64,000 nt of DNA from Bin5 sp965242905 (lineage in GTDB: Bacteria; Chloroflexota; Anaerolineae; Caldilineales; Caldilineaceae), in NCBI GenBank assembly GCA_965242905.1, contig CBDETM010000002.1, positions 434,001 to 498,000 on the forward strand. The letters are read 5' to 3'. Below, in pieces: positions 57,534-64,000 of this stretch. A program made the translations under genes and the position numbers. The notes under the pieces were generated by a model. That model did no database searches, was not told the DNA's origin, and saw nothing but the letters and a program-made list of their open reading frames with translations. The number at the start of each line of letters is the position of its first letter. Within the stretch, counting starts at the first letter, position 1.

Positions 57534-58805
57534 TCATTCGATTCTGGCCTGCCGGATCGTTGGGAGCAGAAGCAGAGCCAGTTCCAAAGCGAGGGCCGCG
57601 GATCCGACGAGAAGAGTTCCTCGCAGCCCTATTGACTCCCCCAGAGCTCCGCCGATAAAGGCGCCGACGGTTGCAACGCCGAAAAGCACGAAGCGGCGAG
57701 CGGCGGTAACACGCCCCAGCAAGCGAACAGAGGTAATTGCCTGGCGCAAACTGAGCTGATTAACGAAGTAGAGCGTGCTGCCCAGACCGACAAGGGCCTG
57801 AGCGACGCCGACAGCAGCTATTTCGCGGCCAATCAGGTCGGCGGTCGCCAGCAGCAGCGTCCCCGCGATCCACAACAGTTTGCCTAAGAGGAGCGTCCTC
57901 CCAGCTTGCAGATGCCGCGCGGCTCTTCCGGCAAGCATCGCGCCAGCCAGGGAGCCGATTCCAGAGCAGGCGGCGACGATTCCGATTATGGTCGGCGTGA
58001 AGCCCAGCTGATTGACGAGAAAGAGCATCTGCACCGCCGCTGCGATGGAACCGGCCAGCATTCCCAGGCTGGAGGTGATTGTCAACGCTCTCAGCAGCGG
58101 CGTTCGGAGGAGTTCGTAGACTCCCTCCCCCACCTCACGACCAATTGATACCGCGGCAGCCCGGATCCCTTTGACGGTCTCCGGTGCGTCGTCGCGTTGT
58201 GGATGTACGGCGGCGGGTGGCTCTTCTTCAGCGACGCCGCCGAGGGCGATGGCGGAAAGCAGATAAGAAAGAGAGTCGACGAGAATGGCTCTGGGGGCGC
58301 TGAAGAGTTGGACCAGTCCGCCGGCGGCGGCCGGTCCGGCGATGGCGATAACGGCGTCGCTGGTGGAAAGTTTGCTGTTGGCCTCAACCAGTTGCCGTTT
58401 TTCCACCAGGGCTGGAAGTACTGAAATGGCGGCGATTTGAAAGAAAACGGTGAGGGTACCGGCGGCAAAGGTTACGAGCCAGATTTGGAGAAAGGAGAGC
58501 TGGCCCAGCCAGGCGGCGATGGGTATAGTGACCAGGAGCAGGGAACGTCCTATATCGGCCCATATCAGAATGGGCTTGCGCCGGACACGGTCTATCCAGA
58601 CGCCGGCAATTAGTCCGAAGAGGAGGTTGGGGAGAGAGCCGGCGGCGGCAAGCAGGCCCATCTGCGCGGGTGTTGCGCCCAGAACGAGGACGGCGGCGAG
58701 CGGCAGAGCGACATTGGTGATTGCTGTGCCGGCGCCTGAGGTGACGTGTGCGACCCAGAGCCGGGCAAATGACCGGTTCCGCCAGAGACTGTCGGGGTGG
58801 GTCAT
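57534..58805 (-). CDS. MFS transporter (MFS_3-type exporter)
   Basis: This 423-residue protein starts LWRNRSFARLWVAHVTSGAGTAITNVALPL, a pattern of the MFS_3/enterobactin-exporter-like group, with GVWIDRVRRKPILI after helix 2 and about 12 helices. It lies 3 nt after the P-loop kinase-like gene on the minus strand and converges with the other MFS gene (8 nt apart). Substrate unknown. Confidence 0.87.
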   Translation of the reverse strand: MTHPDSLWRNRSFARLWVAHVTSGAGTAITNVALPLAAVLVLGATPAQMGLLAAAGSLPNLLFGLIAGVWIDRVRRKPILIWADIGRSLLLVTIPIAAWLGQLSFLQIWLVTFAAGTLTVFFQIAAISVLPALVEKRQLVEANSKLSTSDAVIAIAGPAAAGGLVQLFSAPRAILVDSLSYLLSAIALGGVAEEEPPAAVHPQRDDAPETVKGIRAAAVSIGREVGEGVYELLRTPLLRALTITSSLGMLAGSIAAAVQMLFLVNQLGFTPTIIGIVAACSGIGSLAGAMLAGRAARHLQAGRTLLLGKLLWIAGTLLLATADLIGREIAAVGVAQALVGLGSTLYFVNQLSLRQAITSVRLLGRVTAARRFVLFGVATVGAFIGGALGESIGLRGTLLVGSAALALELALLLLPTIRQARIE

Positions 58806-58808
58806 TGG

Positions 58809-59519
58809 TCAGGTCGTGCCGGGCATAGCCGACGCCAGGGCGCGTTTCATCCACTCTTTGACGGCTATTGCCGAGTCCCGGACAGATGTGCCGGTTGTAT
58901 CCAGAAGGGTTACGGGCGGCGTCTGATGCGGTCCGTCCGTCTGAAGCCAGCGGTTGAAATCCAGTTGTGCGGCCAACTGTTCGGCCTGGCCGCTTCTGCG
59001 CCAAGCGGGGCGGTTCAGGAGGCGCTGGCGGAGCAGGTCTTCTTCACAGACAAGGGCCAGGTAGTGGACCCGGCCGAAATAGCGGCGCTCAAGGCACTGT
59101 TCGATGTTTTCGGGGACGGCCAGGCCGGCGCCAAAGAGGGCCGCGGGGCGGCCGCCTTGGCCGATGTTTTTCGCCATGCGCAGCCATGTCTCGAAGAAGC
59201 GACGATGGCCGTCTGAGGGTGCTTCAAACTCCTTGAGCCAAAGAAGGTCGGCTTCGAGGAGCACGGCGGCGGTGAAGCGGCCCGAGAGCTCATGCAGGAT
59301 TGCGGTTTTGCCAGTGGCGCTGGCTCCGCCGACGAGGAGGAGGGGCAGTTGCAGAAACGGGTGAGCACGACCGCACCGGGGACAGGTGGCAATAGCCAGC
59401 CACGCGTCCTGTTGCCAGTGGTCCGGGAAGCGGGGATGGGAGAATTCAACTGAGGCAGCCGCATCGGTTACCTCTTTGTCGACGTGGTAGTGTCCGCAGT
59501 TGACACAGACATTGAACAT
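58809..59519 (-). CDS. P-loop kinase-like protein with N-terminal zinc ribbon
   Basis: This protein of about 236 residues begins MFNVCVNCGHYHVDK (Cys5, Cys8). A CPRCG at 46-50 completes a four-cysteine zinc site. A Walker A GGASATGKT (64-72) and a nucleotide-kinase-like fold follow (ADLLWLKEF, RMAKNIGQGGRPAALFGAG, ALVCEEDLLRQRL). It may phosphorylate a small molecule such as a nucleoside or shikimate-type compound. The start at 59519 gives the zinc motif at the N-terminus; the upstream frame is rejected. Confidence 0.72.
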   Translation of the reverse strand: MFNVCVNCGHYHVDKEVTDAAASVEFSHPRFPDHWQQDAWLAIATCPRCGRAHPFLQLPLLLVGGASATGKTAILHELSGRFTAAVLLEADLLWLKEFEAPSDGHRRFFETWLRMAKNIGQGGRPAALFGAGLAVPENIEQCLERRYFGRVHYLALVCEEDLLRQRLLNRPAWRRSGQAEQLAAQLDFNRWLQTDGPHQTPPVTLLDTTGTSVRDSAIAVKEWMKRALASAMPGTT

Positions 59520-59806
59520 TGGGAGGTCCTGCTCAAGGCGGCGCCCAGCCTGCCTGTTCTGTGAAGGGATTTGAGGAAGCCTTTGTGAAGGCATTCAAGT
59601 TGCCAGTTCCTCCTTTGCATATTATCATGGCCGAGGTAGAGGGAAGAAGAGGGTCGATCTTCGTTCCCTCTTTATTTTTGGGCGCGAATGCCCGAGGAGG
59701 AATCATGTAAGCCGATGCGCAGAGGGGGCGACCGGTTTATGTTAAACGGCATTCAAGCATCAGGCGTAGTTCAGTTCGACAGCACTGAGAAGAGAATACG
59801 GGCACA

Positions 59807-61048
59807 ATGATAAGCGACAGGCAGGCAGATACAGTACCGCGTCCCAGGCTCAGGCACGAACTGCTGACGAATACGGTCTTGCTGGTGGCTGGCGGGCACT
59901 TTCTGCTGGAGCTATTTCACCAGTATTTGCCGGTCTTTTTCCCGCTGTATCGCGCCGAGTTCGGGTTGACCTACGGGCAGATCGGCATGATTACCCTAGT
60001 TGGCACGACGACGATGTCCTTGGCGCAGCCGTTGTTCGGATTCTTCATCGACCGTTTTGATGCGCGGCGTATTGCGGCTCTAAGCGTCATGTGGGTGGGG
60101 CTGATCATGGCTGTGCTAGGCTTCAGCGGCAACTATTGGGTCCTGCTGATCGGCGTGGCACTGGCAGGGTTTGGGTCGGCAGCATTTCATCCTGCGGGCG
60201 CTTCGGTAGTCACAAAGGCGACAGACGAAGGGAAGCGGGGGCGCGCGGTCTCGTTCTTTGCGGTCGGCGGGAATGTTGGGTCGGCGGGCAGTCCGCTTCT
60301 GCTGGCGATTGGATTGGGATTACTGGGGTTGAGGGGGACAATCGTCCTGCTTCCGGTTGTGGTCCTGGCCACCATCTGGCTGGTCAACGGGCTGGGTCAG
60401 GAGAGCAGAGGAGATCGCGAAGCGCATCGCGAGCGCCAATCGCGGGCGGGAGAGGGATTCTTGCTGGGCCTGGTCCTCATCACGGTGGTGGCGATGACAC
60501 GCGCCTGGTTTCAACTCAGCCTGACGACCTATCTGCCGACGTTGTTGGAGGACAGGGGCTATTCGGTCGTTTACGGTGGGCAGATGCTGTTTGTACTTTC
60601 GCTACTGATCGGTGTTGGCAGCCTGTTTGGCGGGATCTTGTCAGACCGGTTCGGCCGCTGGCAGGTATTGCTGAGCAGTTTCGCGATGCTCGGGCCGGCA
60701 TACTGGTTCTTCATCAGCTCAGGCGGCGGCGTGCAGTTCATTTATGCCGGCGCGATCGGCTTCCTGCTGGGATGCACGTACCCGACGACGGTTGTCGTTG
60801 CGCAGGAGGTGTGGCCGCGGGGTATGGCGATGGCGTCTGGCCTGGTAATGGGATTGGGGTGGTGGCCAGGGGGACTGGGCGCGACATTTACAGGTTGGGT
60901 AGCGGACCAGATGGCGCTGGAGACTGCGCTGGAGGGCCTTGTGGTGGCTCCTGTTCTGGGCGCGCTGCTCATGGCGGTCTTTGCTGTAGCGTTGCAAAGA
61001 CGAGGAAGTTCTTCGATGGCGTCAATGGACAGATCGTCCGCAGTTTAG
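59807..61048 (+). CDS. MFS transporter, fosmidomycin-resistance-like
   Basis: This 413-residue protein resembles the Fsr group. It has LLVAGGHFLLELFHQYLPVF in the first helix, QPLFGFFIDRFDARR and AGFGSAAFHPAGASVVTKA. About 12 membrane helices. It probably exports a drug or metabolite; the co-transcribed nucleoside hydrolase (10 nt downstream) hints at a nucleoside-related substrate, but this is inference. Confidence 0.88.
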   Translation: MISDRQADTVPRPRLRHELLTNTVLLVAGGHFLLELFHQYLPVFFPLYRAEFGLTYGQIGMITLVGTTTMSLAQPLFGFFIDRFDARRIAALSVMWVGLIMAVLGFSGNYWVLLIGVALAGFGSAAFHPAGASVVTKATDEGKRGRAVSFFAVGGNVGSAGSPLLLAIGLGLLGLRGTIVLLPVVVLATIWLVNGLGQESRGDREAHRERQSRAGEGFLLGLVLITVVAMTRAWFQLSLTTYLPTLLEDRGYSVVYGGQMLFVLSLLIGVGSLFGGILSDRFGRWQVLLSSFAMLGPAYWFFISSGGGVQFIYAGAIGFLLGCTYPTTVVVAQEVWPRGMAMASGLVMGLGWWPGGLGATFTGWVADQMALETALEGLVVAPVLGALLMAVFAVALQRRGSSSMASMDRSSAV

Positions 61049-61058
61049 GAGTACTGAA

Positions 61059-62018
61059 ATGGCGAAACCGCTCCCCGTATTGCTTGACGTAGACACTGGA
61101 GGCGACGATGCGCTGGCGCTGCTGCTGGCGATGGCGTCTCCGACGCTGGATGTGCGCGGGATAACCTGTGTGGCGGGTAACTGCGCATTGGAGCAGGTCG
61201 TTACCAATACACTCACGCTATTGGACGCGATCGAAGCGCCGCCGGTACCGGTGGCGGCGGGGATGGACAGACCAGTTCTTGGTCCCGGGCTGCCGGCCCC
61301 GCCTTTGCACGGGGGTGACGGGATGGGTGATCTCGGCCTGGGGGCGCCGCGGCGTTCAAGGGTCGACGACCATGCGGTCGAGTTTCTGCGGCGCGCGTTG
61401 AGCGCCGCAGACGAGCCGATGACTTTGATCTGCCTGGCGCCTTTGACGAATATTGCCATGTTGCTGCGGATGTATCCGCGTATTGAGGAAAAGATCGAGC
61501 GACTGTTTGTTATGGGCGGGACATACGCGTCGCCCGGAAATACCACGCCTGCAGGGGAATTCAACGTTTGCCACGATCCGGAGGCGGCGTCCATCGTGCT
61601 TCAGAGCGGGCTGCCGGTTACTTTGTACCCTCTTGACCCATTCATGCAAGTAAGGATTACATTGGAGGAAGCGCATAGGCTGACCCAGGCGAAGGAGGCC
61701 GGCGCGCGTATCGCCGGCGGAATTATTCTACATTACTGCCACTTCTTCGGGATGGATTTCTCACTGATCGGTGACGCTGGGACGGTAGCGACTGTGATCG
61801 ACCCGGAGGGCGCCACTACGGTAAAGCGACCCGTCCACGTGGAACTCGCAGGCGGCGTGACAAGGGGCGCTACGGTTTTCGACCGACGCATACTGACGGA
61901 CGGATTCGCAAGAGAAGGCGAGTGGACTGAGGTGGACGTTGTCACTAAAGTAGACGCGTCCCGCTACAGGAAGCTGATGGCGGCAGCCCTTGGCGCAATC
62001 GAGGCACTAGACGACTAG
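61059..62018 (+). CDS. Inosine-uridine-preferring nucleoside hydrolase family
   Basis: This 319-residue protein starts with VLLDVDTGGDDALAL (Asp10, 12, 16, 17), the calcium-binding motif of nucleoside hydrolases. LAPLTNIAMLLRMYP, LFVMGGTY and GEFNVCHDPEAASIVL follow. It cleaves ribonucleosides to base and ribose. It is 10 nt after the Fsr-like transporter, with which it forms an operon. Specificity is not predictable. Confidence 0.92.
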   Translation: MAKPLPVLLDVDTGGDDALALLLAMASPTLDVRGITCVAGNCALEQVVTNTLTLLDAIEAPPVPVAAGMDRPVLGPGLPAPPLHGGDGMGDLGLGAPRRSRVDDHAVEFLRRALSAADEPMTLICLAPLTNIAMLLRMYPRIEEKIERLFVMGGTYASPGNTTPAGEFNVCHDPEAASIVLQSGLPVTLYPLDPFMQVRITLEEAHRLTQAKEAGARIAGGIILHYCHFFGMDFSLIGDAGTVATVIDPEGATTVKRPVHVELAGGVTRGATVFDRRILTDGFAREGEWTEVDVVTKVDASRYRKLMAAALGAIEALDD

Positions 62019-62126
62019 CGAGAACCGGCTCTCCCGACGCCCCGTTTCCAACTCCTCTCAGAATCATCGGCCGGATATCCAGCGAAGCAAATAGCAGAAA
62101 ATTACCTGACACCTGCAGAAAGTGCT

Positions 62127-63032
62127 CTAGGCCAGAAGTGCCTCGGCATTGGCGCAGAATATCTTGTGTCGAACTTGTGCGGGCAGTTCGAGGCTGTTGA
62201 GCAGGTTCTGCATGCGGTCGTCGAAGAAGTCGCGACCGAAGAGGAGGCGATCCTGGAATTCGATGAGGAAAGGCTCGGCGGTCGGACCGCTTTCAGGTGA
62301 GAACGGATGGTCCTCGATCTGGCTGAAATCGCGTGTGAGCGCGGTATAGGCTGAGCCGGCGGAGAGGTCGGCGTAGAGGTTGGGATAGGTGCGGAAGAGG
62401 TGGAAGAGGCGGCCGCCGGGGAGGACCGGGCCCTTGGGGTAGGCGACTTTGTCATACTGGTCGTCGCCGGAGACGTGGGCCCAGAAGCCGGGCGCGTGGC
62501 CGATGAAGACGGTATCGGGACAGGCCTGCAGGGCGCGCTCGAAGGAGTCGATGCTGCCGCCGTACCACCAGTCGGTGCGGGGATAACGGTGGCCCGTGGG
62601 AATAGGGTAGTCGATGTGGAAGGTGACGGGCAGACCTTTCTCGCCGCAGAAGCGGAACAGGCGCAGGGCATCGGGGTTGTCGTATAGCATGCGGAGTTTG
62701 ATTTCGCCGCAGACCTGCACGCCGTGGATCTCGATGGCGGCCTGGAGCTGGTCGATGGCTTCGGGGCGGCGGGGATCGGGTGCATAGCCGAGGATGAATC
62801 TATCGGGGGCGGCCTGTTTGTAGCGCAGACAGGCTTCGAACGGGACCGGGTAGGCGCTGCCGCCGCCGAAGTACATGGCCTTGAAGTAGCTGGCCGGATT
62901 GTATTCGTCCGGCGGGCACTCCCAGGTCAGCAGCCAGGTCTTGTCGATTCCGAAGCGGTCCATATTGGCGAGGAACTTGGGCAGGTCATGGCCGTGCCAG
63001 TCGGGGTGGTTGTGGGCGTCGATGATGGTCAT
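62127..63032 (-). CDS. Amidohydrolase-2 family protein
   Basis: This 301-residue protein begins MTIIDAHNHPDWHGHDL with the metal-binding HxH (His7, His9). It has VTFHIDYPIPTGHRYP, TVFIGHAPGFWAHV and LLFGRDFFDDR, which provide later ligands. It belongs to COG2159-type TIM-barrel hydrolases or decarboxylases. It is isolated, with long gaps on both sides, and its substrate is unknown. Confidence 0.85.
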   Translation of the reverse strand: MTIIDAHNHPDWHGHDLPKFLANMDRFGIDKTWLLTWECPPDEYNPASYFKAMYFGGGSAYPVPFEACLRYKQAAPDRFILGYAPDPRRPEAIDQLQAAIEIHGVQVCGEIKLRMLYDNPDALRLFRFCGEKGLPVTFHIDYPIPTGHRYPRTDWWYGGSIDSFERALQACPDTVFIGHAPGFWAHVSGDDQYDKVAYPKGPVLPGGRLFHLFRTYPNLYADLSAGSAYTALTRDFSQIEDHPFSPESGPTAEPFLIEFQDRLLFGRDFFDDRMQNLLNSLELPAQVRHKIFCANAEALLA

Positions 63033-63402
63033 GGGCGGTTATTTCAGACGGTACGGGGGTTTCTTCATCTTCCTACCTGGGAGATGCCCAAGGTTTTCTG
63101 GTGGGTAGGTGTCGCTTTGCATGTGCATGAGATGTGGCATTGGAACAGATGCCTCAGCATGCAAAAACCAAAGTTTCCAGATTGCCAGGGACCCGGAGGT
63201 TATGGGGGTTCGATCGCAAGGGCCTGCTGCCCAAGCACAGCTTATACTTTCACTGTGGGTGGAAGATTGACCTGAGAATGACAGTCGCAAGAGGCCAGGA
63301 GTCCGTGGCTAGAATACACGCCACTCTTTAGAACGCAAAGTAGTATGAGTGTGTTTCTCACTAAGGCAGGATTACGCGATATGGCGAGAAGATAGTTGCG
63401 AC
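63033..63402. other. Intergenic region upstream of the amidohydrolase
   Basis: This 370-nt stretch has no gene or repeat I can support. Confidence 0.6.
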
Positions 63403-63729
63403 CTAAGGTGGGGAGAATGCCTGGTGGAGCTTTTCGTTTACTACCTCTTCCCAGTCTGGCCCGATGCTGCGAATGCGGTCCGCCAGATCGGCGTCCAAAG
63501 GAATGGGGAGCATGACTTTTGTAGAATCGGGTTCCCTTTCTTGCGAGTGCTGATAGCTCTCGACAATACTTGGAATCACCTCGCTGGCGGGCCGCGCGTG
63601 CTTGAACCACTCCTCATCCAGTTCAATCGTATCGGGGTCGGCTGCGATTCCAGCGTCTATGGCGGCATCTTCCCCATATTCAACTTTAGCCTCTTCAAAG
63701 GAGTTACCCCGGGATTTGCCGCTGTTCAT
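63403..63729 (-). CDS. brnA: BrnA-family antitoxin
   Basis: This 108-residue protein contains the BrnA pattern DPDTIELDEEWFKHARPASEVIP. A ribbon-helix-helix-like C-terminus (PIPLDADLADRIRSIGPDWEEVVNEKLHQAF) follows. It should bind and neutralise the BrnT ribonuclease and repress the operon. The N-terminus is longer than in many BrnA proteins. It overlaps the brnT gene by 26 nt. Confidence 0.88.
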   Translation of the reverse strand: MNSGKSRGNSFEEAKVEYGEDAAIDAGIAADPDTIELDEEWFKHARPASEVIPSIVESYQHSQEREPDSTKVMLPIPLDADLADRIRSIGPDWEEVVNEKLHQAFSPP

Positions 63730-63976
63730 AGTTTCTGACCTCGCGAGAGTTGGCCCTTCGGAAGCTGATTATGCGGATATCCGCACCTCGCCTGGTAAAG
63801 ACAACTACATGGAGGCGAGTGCCAACACGTCCCACTGCGATGTAGCGTTGCTCCTGGTGCCGATTGTCCTGTCTGACTGTCGAATCCGCCCAATCGAAGC
63901 CTTCAATTGTCGAGAAGTCGACGCCGTGTTTCTCCTGATTTACGCGACGTTTCTCCTCGTCCCACTCATAGCCCAT
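63704..63976 (-). CDS. brnT: BrnT-family ribonuclease toxin
   Basis: This 90-residue protein matches BrnT: YEWDEEKRRVNQEKHGVDF, DNRHQEQRYIAVGRVGTRLHVVVF and the C-terminal IRIISFRRANSREVRNYEQ with the catalytic basic residues. BrnT is a RelE-fold RNase that stops translation under stress. The toxin gene precedes the antitoxin, typical of BrnT/BrnA. Confidence 0.92.
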   Translation of the reverse strand: MGYEWDEEKRRVNQEKHGVDFSTIEGFDWADSTVRQDNRHQEQRYIAVGRVGTRLHVVVFTRRGADIRIISFRRANSREVRNYEQRQIPG

Positions 63977-63982
63977 ACGTTC

Positions 63983-63988
63983 ATTGTA
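63983..63988 (-). promoter_or_regulatory. -10 box of brnTA, possibly giving a leaderless transcript
   Basis: TACAAT on the minus strand ends only 6 nt before the brnT ATG. The -35 would lie past the window end. Confidence 0.35.
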
Positions 63989-64000
63989 GCTGAAACTAGT

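Overview
The window reads as a chromosomal segment of a free-living or host-associated bacterium with a fairly high G+C content. Most likely it is a member of the Chloroflexota, perhaps of the Caldilineales type. That placement is an inference from protein style, not a computed result: many TPR, SH3b, sortilin-like and YfhO-like proteins, a SufR-led suf cluster, and sugar-acid, sulfatase and amidohydrolase genes. No prophage, integrase, transposase, CRISPR array, rRNA or tRNA gene was recognised.

Layout. 1-1152: TPR protein, apparently split by a frameshift. 1396-8009 (minus): suf iron-sulfur cluster operon sufR-sufC-sufB-sufD-sulfurtransferase-sufU-Rieske-sufT. A sulfurtransferase sits where a cysteine desulfurase (sufS) would be expected, and a 17-bp-arm palindrome lies over the sufR promoter. 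8475-14325 (plus): yceD-rpmF-fabD, fabG-nusB, then tatA-tatC and a small coiled-coil protein, closed by a terminator. 14462-19631: nucleotidyltransferase, PAP2 phosphatase, lipoprotein metallopeptidase, CtaG, and an alkyltransferase-like DNA repair protein. 19678-25227 (minus): a GT2 glycosyltransferase followed by a 1530-residue YfhO-flippase fusion. 25574-33673: SH3b lipoprotein, trmFO, pyrimidine-nucleoside phosphorylase, GT4 glycosyltransferase, substrate-binding lipoprotein, mltG. 33886-43838: an Amt-family protein lacking both pore histidines, thpR, SCO1, glyA, radA, O-methyltransferase, HIT protein, thiamine-binding protein, leuS.

44405-52129: HAD phosphatase, then a sugar-acid and ester region (enolase-superfamily dehydratase, sulfatase, amidohydrolase, msrA, mannonate dehydratase, CE7 esterase) that fits breakdown of decorated polysaccharides. 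53046-63032: a 1064-residue sortilin/BNR protein, three MFS transporters, a P-loop kinase-like protein, a nucleoside hydrolase and an amidohydrolase. 63403-63976: a BrnT/BrnA toxin-antitoxin pair.

The most unusual non-coding signal is a dispersed intergenic element present three times, all in the same orientation (cores at 10641-10703, 26970-27032 and 52516-52578). It has a highly conserved 63-nt double-hairpin core. Each core is followed 6-7 nt later by a tandem array with a strict 7-nt period, but the heptamer sequence differs at each locus. Two of the copies share about 320 nt. A fourth, stand-alone heptamer array lies at 19097-19138. I did not recognise this element as a described family.
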